A DNA stretch of 64,000 nt from contig NZ_JAEANY010000004.1 in the NCBI RefSeq assembly GCF_016019885.1, positions 315,557-379,556 of the forward strand. The letters run 5' to 3'. The stretch comes from Aurantiacibacter sediminis. GTDB taxonomy: Bacteria; Pseudomonadota; Alphaproteobacteria; Sphingomonadales; Sphingomonadaceae. Below the pieces are notes generated by a model. That model was not told the DNA's origin, searched no databases, and saw only the letters and a program-made list of their open reading frames with translations. The translations under genes were made by a program, and so were the position numbers. Below are positions 18,446-28,294 of this stretch, piece after piece; position 1 is the stretch's first letter; each line of letters begins with the position of its first letter.

Positions 18446-20716
18446 CTAATCGACCTCGATTTCCCGCGCTTCCGCCCATTCCGTCAGCGCCGCGCGCATA
18501 TCGGGCGGCGGGGATGCGAGCCATCCGCGCATGGCGTCGCCGATTTCCTTGGTATCGACTTTGCGCACCAGCTCCTTGATCTGGCCGACGGCTGCCGGGG
18601 TAATCGAGAGGCGCCTTATACCAAGCCCGATCAGCGCCAGCGCTTCAAGCCGCCTGCCGCCCATTTCGCCGCACACGCCCAGATCGACCGGCTGGCCGAC
18701 ACAGGTCTGCACCACGCGGGCCAAGAAGCGCAGGATTGACGGGCTGAGCCAGTCATAGCGTTCCGCCAACATCGGATTGGCACGATCGGCAGCAAACAGG
18801 AATTGGGTCAGATCGTTGGTACCGATGGAAATGAATTTCAGACGCGGCAGGAGCAGGTCCAGCTGCTCTGCCAGCGATGGCACTTCGAGCATAACGCCGT
18901 AATTGATGCAGCTGGGCAGCTGGTGCTTGCGCTTTTTCAAATAGGCGAGCTGGCTGTCGAACACCTCTTTGGCGGCGTCGAACTCCCACGGTTCGGACAC
19001 CATTGGGAACATGACATTCAATTCGCGCCCGGCAGAGCCCTCGAGCAAAGCGCGCGCCTGCACTTTCATCAGGCCTTCGCGTTCCAGCGCGAGGCGCAAT
19101 GCGCGCCAGCCCATGGCCGGGTTCTCGTCTTCCTTCGCATTTTCGCTGGAGATGTAGGGTAGTTGCTTGTCGCCGCCGATATCGACCGTGCGGAAAACGA
19201 CTTTCTTGCCTTTCGCCGCGTCGAGCACATCGCGATAGAGCCGCGCCTGCCGTTCCCGCTGGGGAAGCGCTGCGGACACAAGGAACTGGAATTCGGTTCG
19301 ATAGAGGCCGATGCCATCCGCGCCGGTGACGGCGAGCATGCTCATATCATCGCGCAGCCCTGCGTTCATCATCACTTCGATGCGTTCGCCATCGCGAGTG
19401 AAGGGCTCGACATCGCGCAGCTTGGCGTAGGCAGCCTGTTTTTCCCGTTTGCGGGCAAAGCGAGTTTCGAACGCGGAGAGCACGCCCTGGCCGGGGCGCA
19501 GCGTCACCGCGCCCTTGTCGCCATCGACCAGCACCGTATCGCCTTCGCGCACCAGACCGCGCAAATTGCGGATGCGGCCGACAACGGGCACACCCATGGC
19601 GCGCGCGACAATCACCACATGCGCGGTGAGCGAGCCTTCCTCCAGCACCACACCTTTGAGGCGTCGCTTGTCGTATTCGAGCAGTTCTGCAGGCCCGAGA
19701 TTCTTGGCGACAAGGATCGTATCCTTGGACAGACCCTTTTGCGCCGCCGTGCCAAGCTGGCCGGACACGATGCGGATCAGGCGATTGGCGAGGTCTTCAA
19801 GATCGTGCATCCTATCCTGCAACAGCGGATCGGAAATTTCGCGCATGCGCATACGCGTGCGCTGCTGCACGCGTTCGATCGCGGCTTCGGCGGTGAGGCC
19901 TGAATCGATCGCTTCATTGATGCGGCGACTCCAGCCTTCGTCATAGGCGAACATCTTGTAGGTTTCGAGAACCTGCTCCTGCTCTCCACCCACGCCGAAT
20001 TCGGCTTGACCCGTCATATTGTCGATCTGTTCGCGCATCCGGTCAAAGGCGAGATAAACACGCTGGCGCTCCGCCTCGGTGTCTTCGGCAACGGTCTGCT
20101 CGATTTGCACGCGCGGCTGGTGGAAAACGGCTTCGCCCAGCGCGAGGCCTTTGACCAGTTTCAGCCCCTCGGCCGTCTCCTGCCCGGTCAGCTTCTGCGT
20201 GCCTGCCTCAAGGTCGACATCATCGACGAGGCCCGCATTATTGATCAGCTCCGCCAGCACCATGGCGACGGTCTGCAGCGCCTCGATCTCAACTTCTTCG
20301 TATTTGCGCGGCTCGATGTGCTGCACATTGACCACGCCGATGGCGCGCTCGCGCCGCACGATCGGCACGCCAGCGAAGGAGTGGAATTTTTCCTCGCCCG
20401 TTTCGGGGCGATACTGAAATTCAGGATGGGTCGCTGCCTCATCGAGGTTCAGCGTTTCGATGTTCTGGGCAATGGTGCCTGTGAGCCCTTCGCCCACCGC
20501 CAGGCGCGTAACGTGGACGGCGGCCTGGTTCAGCCCGCGTGTCGCAAACAGCTCCAGCATGCCGTCGCGCAGCAGGTAGATCGAGCACACCTCGCTATCC
20601 AGCGATTCGCCGATCGTCTCCACGACCTGATTGAGCTTGGCCTGCGCGTGGGTGCGCGAGGCCATGATTTCATGGAGGCTGGTAAGGATCGTTCGTGCGG
20701 AGGCGGCAGCTGACAT
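18446..20716 (-). CDS. ptsP: Phosphoenolpyruvate-protein phosphotransferase PtsP (EI-Ntr)
   Basis: 756 aa. An N-terminal GAF domain (~20-165) is followed by a full Enzyme I module. The phospho-histidine block GSLTAHVVIVARAMG carries H366, and the C-terminal PEP-binding barrel contains ISIGTNDLTQFLFAADR. It passes phosphate from PEP to NPr in the nitrogen/regulatory PTS, typically sensing glutamine or controlling metabolism and potassium. NPr and EIIA-Ntr genes are not nearby. Confidence 0.95.
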   Translation of the reverse strand: MSAAASARTILTSLHEIMASRTHAQAKLNQVVETIGESLDSEVCSIYLLRDGMLELFATRGLNQAAVHVTRLAVGEGLTGTIAQNIETLNLDEAATHPEFQYRPETGEEKFHSFAGVPIVRRERAIGVVNVQHIEPRKYEEVEIEALQTVAMVLAELINNAGLVDDVDLEAGTQKLTGQETAEGLKLVKGLALGEAVFHQPRVQIEQTVAEDTEAERQRVYLAFDRMREQIDNMTGQAEFGVGGEQEQVLETYKMFAYDEGWSRRINEAIDSGLTAEAAIERVQQRTRMRMREISDPLLQDRMHDLEDLANRLIRIVSGQLGTAAQKGLSKDTILVAKNLGPAELLEYDKRRLKGVVLEEGSLTAHVVIVARAMGVPVVGRIRNLRGLVREGDTVLVDGDKGAVTLRPGQGVLSAFETRFARKREKQAAYAKLRDVEPFTRDGERIEVMMNAGLRDDMSMLAVTGADGIGLYRTEFQFLVSAALPQRERQARLYRDVLDAAKGKKVVFRTVDIGGDKQLPYISSENAKEDENPAMGWRALRLALEREGLMKVQARALLEGSAGRELNVMFPMVSEPWEFDAAKEVFDSQLAYLKKRKHQLPSCINYGVMLEVPSLAEQLDLLLPRLKFISIGTNDLTQFLFAADRANPMLAERYDWLSPSILRFLARVVQTCVGQPVDLGVCGEMGGRRLEALALIGLGIRRLSITPAAVGQIKELVRKVDTKEIGDAMRGWLASPPPDMRAALTEWAEAREIEVD

Positions 20717-20795
20717 AACTACCGCCTATAGCACGTAAAATGTTTTGCAAATTATACCGCTGCCCCAGGCAGCCCAAGAATCTGCGTAACCGCTC

Positions 20796-20951
20796 CTAAT
20801 GAAAGGCGATTTCTTCCTTGATGCGGAGTTTCTGTTTCTTGAGCGCCTGAATTTTCGCTGCATCGGGAGCGGGTCGGTTCATTTCTTCCCGAAGTCGACG
20901 GTCGAGGCCTTCATGCTTTGCGGTGAGGGCGTTGACGTGCGAAGAATCCAT
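20796..20951 (-). CDS. DUF465 (YdcH-like) small coiled-coil protein
   Basis: 51 aa from MDSSHVNAL, chosen because AGGAG lies about 10 nt upstream of this ATG; a longer frame to 21002 has no such site. Pattern HEGLDRRLREE...KIQALKKQKLRIKEEIA is typical of DUF465, a short helical hairpin family of unknown function common in Alphaproteobacteria. A second DUF465 gene faces away at 21158. Confidence 0.85.
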   Translation of the reverse strand: MDSSHVNALTAKHEGLDRRLREEMNRPAPDAAKIQALKKQKLRIKEEIAFH

Positions 20952-21157
20952 ATGCGCATCTCCTGGCGGTTGCGGCCGCGCGTGCGACCTATCGTTGCAC
21001 AAATGCAGCGACTCGCCAGTGCGACGAGCGCCGCAATTGTCATCAAACCATAATAGTTTTAATTCTTCAATTCGAACGGCGATGAGTCGTTCTGACTCGC
21101 CGATAATCGGGTCGCTTTTGTAATTTATGAAAAGCCGGCAAGGATGTTTCGCCTCGC

Positions 21158-21355
21158 ATGACAGAAGATGAAATGCGCAAACGCCTCGCCGTGCTCAAAG
21201 TTGAGCATCGCGATCTCGACATCGCCATCGGGGCGCTGCTCGCGAATGGCGGGCCCGACCAATTGCAGGTCGCGCGGCTGAAGAAGCGCAAGCTCGCCCT
21301 GCGCGATCAGATCGCCATTCTTGAAGATTATCTGACCCCCGACATCATCGCCTGA
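21158..21355 (+). CDS. DUF465 small coiled-coil protein
   Basis: 65 aa, rich in Lys, Leu and Arg. The helical-hairpin pattern (LKVEHRDLDIAIGALL...LKKRKLALRDQIAILED) matches DUF465. Divergent from the related gene at 20796, with about 200 bp between them. Function unknown; abundance in the family suggests a structural or adaptor role, but nothing here specifies it. Confidence 0.87.
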   Translation: MTEDEMRKRLAVLKVEHRDLDIAIGALLANGGPDQLQVARLKKRKLALRDQIAILEDYLTPDIIA

Positions 21356-21470
21356 GCGCGTTTTACGCGCGGTCAATCCGTGTCTTGCTGGGACAGGGGA
21401 ATTTCCTTGTGCACGTTAACCATGATCCGTCTGGCAGGGCGGGCATGGAGGCGCTAGCCGGAGGGAAGAT

Positions 21471-21938
21471 ATGTCAGATCCTGCGACCATAAGCCCGGCG
21501 ATCGTCGAGACGCTGTATGAAGATGCTCTTCAACTGGCCGAAGAGGCGCGCGCGCTGTTCGACACGCAGGATGCGCGTGCACCTTTCGATGAAGAGGACA
21601 CGCAGTTTCGCATCGCGCTGTCGTGCGAGGGTCTGCGCACCACCACGCGGATCATGCATGCCATCGCCTGGCTACTGAACCACCGCGCCTATTTCGCTGG
21701 CGAGATGACCGAGTTCCAGCTGCGCCGCCATGGTCGCTTGCCGCCGCCGCAGCCCGAAGGCGATGCGCGCCAGCTGGCGATGATGGACCTCTACACCCGC
21801 AGCATAATCGATCGCAGCAGGTCGCTATATGCGCGGATCGAGCGGCTGGATGCAGCTTGGCGTAGGCATTATGCGATGCAGCCCGAAGCTGTGCATCGCC
21901 TGCGCGAGCGGATCGGTCAGGCTTTTGCTGTAAGCTAA
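21471..21938 (+). CDS. rcdA: RcdA-like protein (DUF1465)
   Basis: 155 aa with ATG behind GGAGGGAAG. Belongs to DUF1465, the family of Caulobacter RcdA, an adaptor that helps ClpXP degrade the cell-cycle regulator CtrA. The conserved helical core TTTRIMHAIAWLLNHRAYFAGEMT and the following basic RRHGRLPPPQP segment are present. The RcdA role is transferred from the family; nothing in the neighbourhood confirms it. Confidence 0.82.
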   Translation: MSDPATISPAIVETLYEDALQLAEEARALFDTQDARAPFDEEDTQFRIALSCEGLRTTTRIMHAIAWLLNHRAYFAGEMTEFQLRRHGRLPPPQPEGDARQLAMMDLYTRSIIDRSRSLYARIERLDAAWRRHYAMQPEAVHRLRERIGQAFAVS

Positions 21939-21948
21939 GCGGCTTCGC

Positions 21949-23424
21949 TCAGACTTTCGAAAGCGCTTGATCCCACTCCTTCAGCCGGGTGGCGCGAACG
22001 TCATCGTCCATCCCCGGCGTAAAGGTTTTGGCAGCGCCGATCATCGCCGCAGCGGCGTCTTGCAGTGACGCGTGCAGCCCTGCGCCCACCGCCGCCAGCA
22101 TGGCTGCGCCCAGCGCGGTCGTCTCGACAAAATCGGGCCGGACCACTTCGATATCGAGGAGGTCGGCGATATCCTGCGCCATCCACTCATTGGCGGCCAT
22201 TCCGCCGTCGATCTTCAGGCTTTTCCATTCCGCGCCGTCGGCAGCAAATGCGCTCGCCAGATCGTAGGTCTGATGCGCCATCGCTTCGAGCGCGGCGCGG
22301 GCGATATGCGCGCGGCCGGTGTCGAAACCGAGGCCGGAAATAATGCCGCGCGCCTCTGGTCGCCAATGCGGTGCACCAAGGCCGGATAGCGCGGGCACAA
22401 TCACCACGCCGCCATTGTCGGGGATCGAGCGAGCGAGCTCCTCGGTCTCCGCAGCGCTGCCGATCAGGCCCAGCGTATCGCGCAGATATTTGATCAGGCT
22501 GCCCGAGACAAAAACTGCGCCTTCGATCGCGTAATGCCGCTCACCGCCGAGCTGATAGAGCACTGTGCCGAGCATGCGGTGCTGCGAATGCGGGACCTGC
22601 GTGCCCGTATTGCCGAGCACGAAAGCGCCGGTGCCATAGGTCGCTTTGGTATCACCCGGGGAGAGGCAGCCCTGCCCGATGGTGGCGGACTGCTGGTCTC
22701 CGGCCATGCCGCAGATCGGGATCGGTGCGCCGAACAGATCCGCATGGGTGGTGGAGAGTTCGCCCGCGCAATCCATGATAGCCGGGAGAGCGGATTGCGG
22801 CACGCCGAGCAGATCGCACAGCTCATCGTCCCAGCCCTCCCCATCGAGCGCCATCAGCATGGTACGGCTGGCGTTGCTGGCATCGGTGATGTGCGAGTTG
22901 CCGCGCGTCAGTTTCCACACAAGCCAGCTTTCAACCGTGCCCAGCGCCAGCCTGCCACCTTTCGCCGCCTTGGCCACTTCCGGCGCGTTGTCGAGCAGCC
23001 AGCGCATCTTGGTGCCGGAAAAATAGGGATCGAGCAGCAGTCCGGTTTTAGCCCGCACCATGTCCTCATGCCCGGCGTTTTTCAGCTGAGCGCAGAAATC
23101 GGCGGTTCGGCGGTCCTGCCAGACGATTGCGCGGTGGAGCGGTTCGCCCGTTGCCTTGTCCCATGCGACGACGGTTTCGCGCTGGTTGGTAATGCCGATG
23201 GCCGCAATCCGATCTGGTCCGCCCGCCTGCTCTACCATGTCGCGCGCGCAGGCGAGCGTCTTGTCCCAGATTTCGGCTGCATCATGCTCCACCCAGCCGC
23301 TGCGCGGATAATGCTGCGTCAGCTCCGCCTGCGCCACGCCGCGCTGGCTGCCGTCCTGCGCAAACAGCATGGCGCGGGTGCTGGTGGTGCCTTCATCCAG
23401 AACGAGTATCGACTGATCGATCAT
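21949..23424 (-). CDS. glpK: Glycerol kinase
   Basis: 491 aa from MIDQSILVLDEGTTSTRA; the frame runs open further upstream, but this start has GAGAGAGAAAG ahead of it and begins at the family N-terminus. Phosphorylates glycerol to sn-glycerol-3-phosphate. FGGY family blocks are present, including GMAGDQQSATIGQGC, AIEGAVFVSGSLIKYL and the C-terminal KIDGGMAANEWMAQ. No glpF or glpD gene lies adjacent. Confidence 0.95.
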   Translation of the reverse strand: MIDQSILVLDEGTTSTRAMLFAQDGSQRGVAQAELTQHYPRSGWVEHDAAEIWDKTLACARDMVEQAGGPDRIAAIGITNQRETVVAWDKATGEPLHRAIVWQDRRTADFCAQLKNAGHEDMVRAKTGLLLDPYFSGTKMRWLLDNAPEVAKAAKGGRLALGTVESWLVWKLTRGNSHITDASNASRTMLMALDGEGWDDELCDLLGVPQSALPAIMDCAGELSTTHADLFGAPIPICGMAGDQQSATIGQGCLSPGDTKATYGTGAFVLGNTGTQVPHSQHRMLGTVLYQLGGERHYAIEGAVFVSGSLIKYLRDTLGLIGSAAETEELARSIPDNGGVVIVPALSGLGAPHWRPEARGIISGLGFDTGRAHIARAALEAMAHQTYDLASAFAADGAEWKSLKIDGGMAANEWMAQDIADLLDIEVVRPDFVETTALGAAMLAAVGAGLHASLQDAAAAMIGAAKTFTPGMDDDVRATRLKEWDQALSKV

Positions 23425-23449
23425 TGGCTTTCTCTCTCCTCCCGGCCAT

Positions 23450-24358
23450 ATGCGCAGGATGGCAAAAACTCCGCAAGCCCATGATCCCAGCACCTGGCCC
23501 ACCGGTGACCTCGAACAGCTTGAGCCACTGGTCGCACGCGTGCTCGCGCCCAATGCCTCGGCCTTCACCTATACCGGCACGCAGACCTATCTGGTGGGAA
23601 TAGAAGACCTGGCCGTGATCGATCCCGGGCCTGCCGATGAGGAGCATCTCGATGCCCTCATCCGCGCCATAGATGGCCGTCCGATCCGCGCGATCATGTG
23701 CACCCACACCCACCGCGATCACTCACCCGCCGCCATGCCGCTGGCCGAGCGGACAGGTGCCCCCATCGTAGGCTGCGCGCCGTTGCGGATGGAAGGCGGT
23801 GGCGGTGTCGAGGCTGCCTATGATCAGGAATACGAGCCCGACCGGGTGCTGGAAGATGGCGAGGCGATGACCGGGGCCGGCTGGACGCTCACCGCGCTTT
23901 TCACCCCCGGCCATATCTCCAACCATTTGTGCTTTGCGCTGGAAGAGACCGGCGTGGTCTTTACCGGCGATCATGTCATGGGCTGGTCCACCAGCGTCAT
24001 CGTTCCGCCCGATGGGGACATGGGCGATTACATGGCGAGCCTGCACAAGCTCTACGAGCGCGACGATCGCATCTATTATCCGGCGCATGGCCCGGCGGTC
24101 GAGAAGCCGAAGCAATTGGTGCGCGGCAATATCGGCCACCGAAAGGCGCGCGAGGGGCAGATTTTGAAACTGCTGACCGAGGCGGCGCAGCCGATCGAGG
24201 ATCTGGTGGCGCGCATGTATTCGGGCGTCGATAAACGGCTCTGGCCCGCCGCGCAGATGAGCGTGTGGGCGCATCTCATTCATCTGGAACAGCGTGGCCT
24301 CGTCAACCGTTCTCAGAACATATGGACAGCCAGACAGAACCCCGCACCGGCAGCCTGA
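23450..24358 (+). CDS. Metallo-beta-lactamase-fold hydrolase (LACTB2/glyoxalase-II-like)
   Basis: 302 aa; the start may instead be MAKTPQ at 23459. The metal motif THTHRDH gives H86, H88, D90, H91. Further ligand positions are TPGHISNH and FTGDHVMG, and the C-terminal helical domain ends with a winged-helix-like segment as in LACTB2. A soluble hydrolase acting on an unknown thioester, ester or nucleic-acid substrate. Its end overlaps the DUF4230 gene by 37 bp. Confidence 0.85.
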   Translation: MRRMAKTPQAHDPSTWPTGDLEQLEPLVARVLAPNASAFTYTGTQTYLVGIEDLAVIDPGPADEEHLDALIRAIDGRPIRAIMCTHTHRDHSPAAMPLAERTGAPIVGCAPLRMEGGGGVEAAYDQEYEPDRVLEDGEAMTGAGWTLTALFTPGHISNHLCFALEETGVVFTGDHVMGWSTSVIVPPDGDMGDYMASLHKLYERDDRIYYPAHGPAVEKPKQLVRGNIGHRKAREGQILKLLTEAAQPIEDLVARMYSGVDKRLWPAAQMSVWAHLIHLEQRGLVNRSQNIWTARQNPAPAA

Positions 24359-25008
24359 TTGCCGAACCAAGCCCCATTAACGAGGTCACCGCCCGTTCGA
24401 CCGGCATCGCGCCGTGGATCGTCGTCGCCCTGATGGCGGTTGCTCTGGCATGGCTCGCTTGGGAAAAGTGGGGTCCGCAGGATGAGGGCGACATTGTTGC
24501 CACTTCGATGCTCGCATTCGAGAGGCAGAATTCGCTTACTGTATTTTCCAGCCGGTTCGATGTGGTTGCCGAGAGCACGTCCACGCCAAGCATCGGCCCG
24601 CTCGATCTCGATATCTTGGAATCGCGTCAGGCGATGATCGTACCCGCTACCGTCGAATACCGTCTCGACCTGTCGGGCATGGATGCAGGCGACTTCGGCT
24701 GGGACGAGAACACGCAAGTTCTCGAAGTCGAATTGCCTGAGATCACGGTCTCCACCCCGAACCTTAATGAGGGTCAGGCGCGCTTCTTCACGGATGGCGC
24801 TTGGGTAAGCCGTGATGCCTCCGCTTCGCTCAGTCGGTCCAACTCGCAGATCGCCGAACGGCGCGCGCGTGCATTTGCGAATAATGCCGAAATCATGGGC
24901 CTTGCCCGCAGCGCCGCGCGTGAAGCCGTGCGGCAGAATTTGGCTATTCCGCTGGAAGTTGCCGGCTTCGGCGATGTCGACGTGCGCGTCCGCTTCGCCG
25001 ATGAATAG
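24322..25008 (+). CDS. DUF4230 membrane-anchored protein
   Basis: 228 aa from MDSQTEP, inside the end of the preceding gene. One transmembrane helix at ~29-47 is followed by an extracytoplasmic domain. The pattern VPATVEYRLDLSGMD...VLEVELPEITVSTPNL and a C-terminal helix-rich ARSAAREAVRQNL segment are typical of DUF4230. Function unknown; the overall plan resembles SPFH-like or secretin-associated envelope proteins, but that is only a resemblance. Confidence 0.78.
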   Translation: MDSQTEPRTGSLIAEPSPINEVTARSTGIAPWIVVALMAVALAWLAWEKWGPQDEGDIVATSMLAFERQNSLTVFSSRFDVVAESTSTPSIGPLDLDILESRQAMIVPATVEYRLDLSGMDAGDFGWDENTQVLEVELPEITVSTPNLNEGQARFFTDGAWVSRDASASLSRSNSQIAERRARAFANNAEIMGLARSAAREAVRQNLAIPLEVAGFGDVDVRVRFADE

Positions 25009-25014
25009 GTGAGC

Positions 25015-26229
25015 TTAGTTGTCGTCCTGCAACACCGAAGCCATCGGCGTGGTGCGGGGCAGAATCTGGAAATCCTGCTGATCGTCTTCTGCAACCGGCG
25101 GGCTGACGATCATTCGCCAAATGCCGAAGACGGCTCCTACCAGAGCGAACACACCAATCGCGCCGAAGAGACCGGCAGGGCCAAACCAGCTCAGCGAGGC
25201 CGAGCCGAATTGCGGCCCCAGCATCGCGCCGAAGGAATAGACCAGCACCAGCCCGCTGCTTGCGCCCACGCGCTCGCTTTCTTCGAGGTGATCATTCGAA
25301 TGCGCCACGCAGAGCGGGTAAAGCGCAAAAGCAAACCCGCCAAATGCTGCCCCTACGATAAAGATCAGGGCCGGCTCGCTTGTGAAGGCAAGCGCCGCGC
25401 AAAGGCCCGCCGCTGCCAGCATCGCTGCGATAATCACGCGCCGCCGGTCAAACCTGTCTGACAACATGCCGAGCGGATATTGCAGCACCACACCGCCCGC
25501 GATCACACAGGAGGTAAACAAGGCTACCTGCGAGAGCGGCAATCCCACGCGCTGCACGAATACAGCGCCAAGCGCGTAGAATGCGCCGAGCATCATCCCG
25601 GTCGCGAGTGTACCGACGATCCCGAGCGGCGACGCTTCGTAGAGGCGCTTCAGCGAAAATGGCGCGACCTCTTCGAGCACCGGCTGTTCGATCCGGGTCA
25701 ACACGACCGGCAGAACCGAGATCGACAGCAGGATTGCAGACAGCATGAACGGCAGCGCCGGTGCGTTGTCCTGGAGGTTCAGCAGGAACTGCCCGATGGC
25801 CTGCCCCGCGTAGAGAGCAATCATGTAGGAGGCGAGGATCGCGCTGCGATTGTCTGGCCGCGCCACGCGGTTGAGCCAGCTTTCGAGGCACACGAAAACC
25901 CCGCTCATCATGAAGCCGTCGATAAAGCGCAGCACGGTCCACGCCGCGGGCAGATCGATCACCGCATAGGTCAGGCTGCTGGCGGAAAAGATCGATACGA
26001 AAGCGGCGAAAGCACGGATGTGACCGACGCGCTCGATCACGCGGACCACAGTGAACGCGCCAAGTGTCAGTCCGCCGAAATAGCTAGTGCCGACAAGGCC
26101 GATGACGAAATCGCCAGCACCCGCCTCTTCAAGCCGGATCGCGATGAGAGTAGACAGGAAGCCGCTGCCCGCCATCAGGACGAAAATCGCCAGCAGCATT
26201 GTGCGCACGGAAAGGAGCGATCCGACCAT
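25015..26229 (-). CDS. MFS transporter (YcaD-like)
   Basis: 404 aa with about 12 hydrophobic segments. A GILSDRFDRR-type loop 2/8 motif (PLGMLSDRFDRRRVIIA) and a short acidic C-terminus are visible. Family resemblance is to small-molecule/metabolite MFS carriers such as YcaD; the substrate is unreadable. 32 bp downstream of the TPR-sulfotransferase on the same strand, so possibly co-transcribed. Confidence 0.87.
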   Translation of the reverse strand: MVGSLLSVRTMLLAIFVLMAGSGFLSTLIAIRLEEAGAGDFVIGLVGTSYFGGLTLGAFTVVRVIERVGHIRAFAAFVSIFSASSLTYAVIDLPAAWTVLRFIDGFMMSGVFVCLESWLNRVARPDNRSAILASYMIALYAGQAIGQFLLNLQDNAPALPFMLSAILLSISVLPVVLTRIEQPVLEEVAPFSLKRLYEASPLGIVGTLATGMMLGAFYALGAVFVQRVGLPLSQVALFTSCVIAGGVVLQYPLGMLSDRFDRRRVIIAAMLAAAGLCAALAFTSEPALIFIVGAAFGGFAFALYPLCVAHSNDHLEESERVGASSGLVLVYSFGAMLGPQFGSASLSWFGPAGLFGAIGVFALVGAVFGIWRMIVSPPVAEDDQQDFQILPRTTPMASVLQDDN

Positions 26230-26261
26230 TTTTGCCCCTTAGCTATGGTCGGAAGGTTACG

Positions 26262-28214
26262 CTAGAGCTTGTCGCCCAGCGCCTCTCGCAAGTCATCCAG
26301 CCATGGGTCGAATGGCACCCATGCGCCCTGCCCCTTGCGGTTGATCGGCTGGCGCACCTGCTCGCTGCTGGCCGTTTTCACCGCGCGATCTGTCTGGTGG
26401 AAATTGAGGCAGGCTTCTTCGAATTCGAGCCCGCAATAATCGAGCATCCGGCGGATCTGGCCCTCCGGATCATCAAGCACGTCCTCATGCTGCACGCGCA
26501 GGACGCGCCCGGGCAACACCTTGTCCCAGTGGTCCATCAGATCGACATAGTCGCTGTAATAGCGACCCACTTCGGTCAGGCCGTATGTAAACTCCTGCCC
26601 TTCGGCGAAGAGCTGCTTGAAGCCGGAGAAACAGCAATCCATCGCCGCGCGGCGGGCATCGATGATTTTCGCGTTGGGAAGGATCAGGTGGATCAGCCCG
26701 ATATGGCGGAAATTGTTCGGCATCTTGTCGATGAAGAACGGCGCGCCCTGTCGGTGGATGCGAGTATTCTCGATGAACTGCTTGCCGAAAGCTGCGAGTT
26801 GCTCGGGCTTCAGATCGTGCAGCACTTCCGGATAGCGCGACTGGCCCGCCTTGCGCCCGCGCAGCCGGTGCGCGAGCGCGAGAATGTCCGGCAATTCCAT
26901 CGTGCCATCGACCTGGCTGTGGCTGGCCAGGATCTGTTCGAGCAGGGTTGAGCCCGCGCGCGGCAGGCCGAGGATGAAGATCGGATCGGGTGACGGATCG
27001 CCATTGCCCTCATGCATGGCGAAGAGTTCGGGCGTGCAGGTCTCGCGCTGCTTGGCGAGCTCTTCGCTCATCTGGTCCGCGCTGTAGCGGGTTTGCGCGC
27101 GTTTGAGCGCATTGCCCTGCTCGTAATAGCGAAAGCTCGCTTGGTAGTCTTTACGATCCTCATGCGCCTTGCCCAGCGCGAAAGTCATATGCACCCGGTC
27201 CATGAAGGCGAGCGTATCGCCCGCGAGATGGGCCTCCATTGCCGCCATTTCTTCATCGGTGAAGGTATAGGTCTTGAGGTTGGCGAGCGCATACCACGCA
27301 TCGCCATGGTCGGGCTTGGCAGCGAAGGCCGCGCGGTAGCTTTCGACCGCCTCATCAGTGCGTCCCGTCGTTTTCAGCGCATGGCCACGGCTGGTCAGCG
27401 TCGCGGGATCGGCGGGAAGCTTTCCCAGAACCGCATCGAACAGCTGAAACGCGCGATCATAATCGCCCGTTTGCATACTTTCGATGGCGAGGTGCGACTG
27501 GAAGAGCGGATTGTCCGGCTGGGTCAGGTAGAGCGCCTCGGCCTCTTCCAGCGCGCGGGCGAATTTCTGGCGACGACGCAGCGCATCGATATAATCGAGG
27601 TGGATCTGCACATTGTCGGGCTCGAATATGCGAGCGCTTTCGAGCAGGAATTCAGCATCGTCTAGAATGCCCAGCTTGATACCGATCTGCGCGAGCAGCC
27701 GCATGCCCTCCGCGCTTTTGGAATGGCTGCGCAAGTAGTGGCGGCAGAACTCCTCAGCCTTAAGCAAGCGCCCTTCGGCAAGGTGATTGGTCGCAGCGAA
27801 AAGCTCTGGCGGCAGCGCCTTGATCCGGTCTGCCTGCGCCTTCGCGGCTGCCGCTTCCGCCCCGCCCTGCAATTCCGAAAGCGCGCGCCAGCTGGCCTCG
27901 AGCGCGGGGTTGAAGCGGGTAGCGCGGGTATAGGCCTCGATGGCCTCCGAAGGGCGGCCTTGCGCTCGCGCCAAGTGACCCGCCTCCTGCCACGCACGCC
28001 CATATTCCGGCATCGCCGCATGGAGCTTGGCGAGCGCCTCCTGCGCCTTTTCATGGTGGCCGAGATAGCGATGCGCCACCGCCGCCATATAGAGCGCATC
28101 GGCATCGTCCGGCGCCTCTGCCAGCACGGCCTCAGCCTGCGCGAGACCGGCTGCAAAATCGCCCGCCTGCAAAGCCTTTTGCGCGTCAGCAATCTGCTGG
28201 TCTCTTTCGCTCAT
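26262..28214 (-). CDS. TPR-containing sulfotransferase
   Basis: 650 aa. Residues ~1-370 are repeated TPR helices (for example ADALYMAAVAHRYLGHHEKAQEAL). The C-terminal ~250 residues are a sulfotransferase domain with the PAPS 5'-phosphosulfate loop FILGLPRAGSTLLEQIL and a later 3'-phosphate-binding segment (IIDARRAAMDCCFSGFKQLF). It should transfer sulfate from PAPS to a protein or other acceptor bound by the TPRs. No signal peptide. A TonB-dependent receptor gene lies immediately upstream, with a terminator-like hairpin between. Confidence 0.9.
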   Translation of the reverse strand: MSERDQQIADAQKALQAGDFAAGLAQAEAVLAEAPDDADALYMAAVAHRYLGHHEKAQEALAKLHAAMPEYGRAWQEAGHLARAQGRPSEAIEAYTRATRFNPALEASWRALSELQGGAEAAAAKAQADRIKALPPELFAATNHLAEGRLLKAEEFCRHYLRSHSKSAEGMRLLAQIGIKLGILDDAEFLLESARIFEPDNVQIHLDYIDALRRRQKFARALEEAEALYLTQPDNPLFQSHLAIESMQTGDYDRAFQLFDAVLGKLPADPATLTSRGHALKTTGRTDEAVESYRAAFAAKPDHGDAWYALANLKTYTFTDEEMAAMEAHLAGDTLAFMDRVHMTFALGKAHEDRKDYQASFRYYEQGNALKRAQTRYSADQMSEELAKQRETCTPELFAMHEGNGDPSPDPIFILGLPRAGSTLLEQILASHSQVDGTMELPDILALAHRLRGRKAGQSRYPEVLHDLKPEQLAAFGKQFIENTRIHRQGAPFFIDKMPNNFRHIGLIHLILPNAKIIDARRAAMDCCFSGFKQLFAEGQEFTYGLTEVGRYYSDYVDLMDHWDKVLPGRVLRVQHEDVLDDPEGQIRRMLDYCGLEFEEACLNFHQTDRAVKTASSEQVRQPINRKGQGAWVPFDPWLDDLREALGDKL

Positions 28215-28223
28215 GGCGTTCCC

Positions 28224-28268
28224 CTAACAAAAACGAAAGCGGGGGCGAACCCGAAAGCTCGCCCCCGC
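28224..28268 (-). terminator. Rho-independent terminator of the TonB receptor gene
   Basis: A 10-bp GC stem (28239-28248 with 28259-28268) and 10-nt loop. On the minus strand it is followed by TTTCGTTTTTGTT. It sits between the TonB receptor stop and the sulfotransferase start, so it should end or attenuate receptor transcription before the sulfotransferase. Confidence 0.8.
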
Positions 28269-28294
28269 CTTGTGTCACTGCAATCGCAGGGTGA

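Noticed and set aside
28215..28222. GGAAC before the sulfotransferase as a stress promoter
   Set aside because: It is 4-8 nt from the start codon, part of the GGGGAA ribosome-binding site, with no -10 at the right distance.
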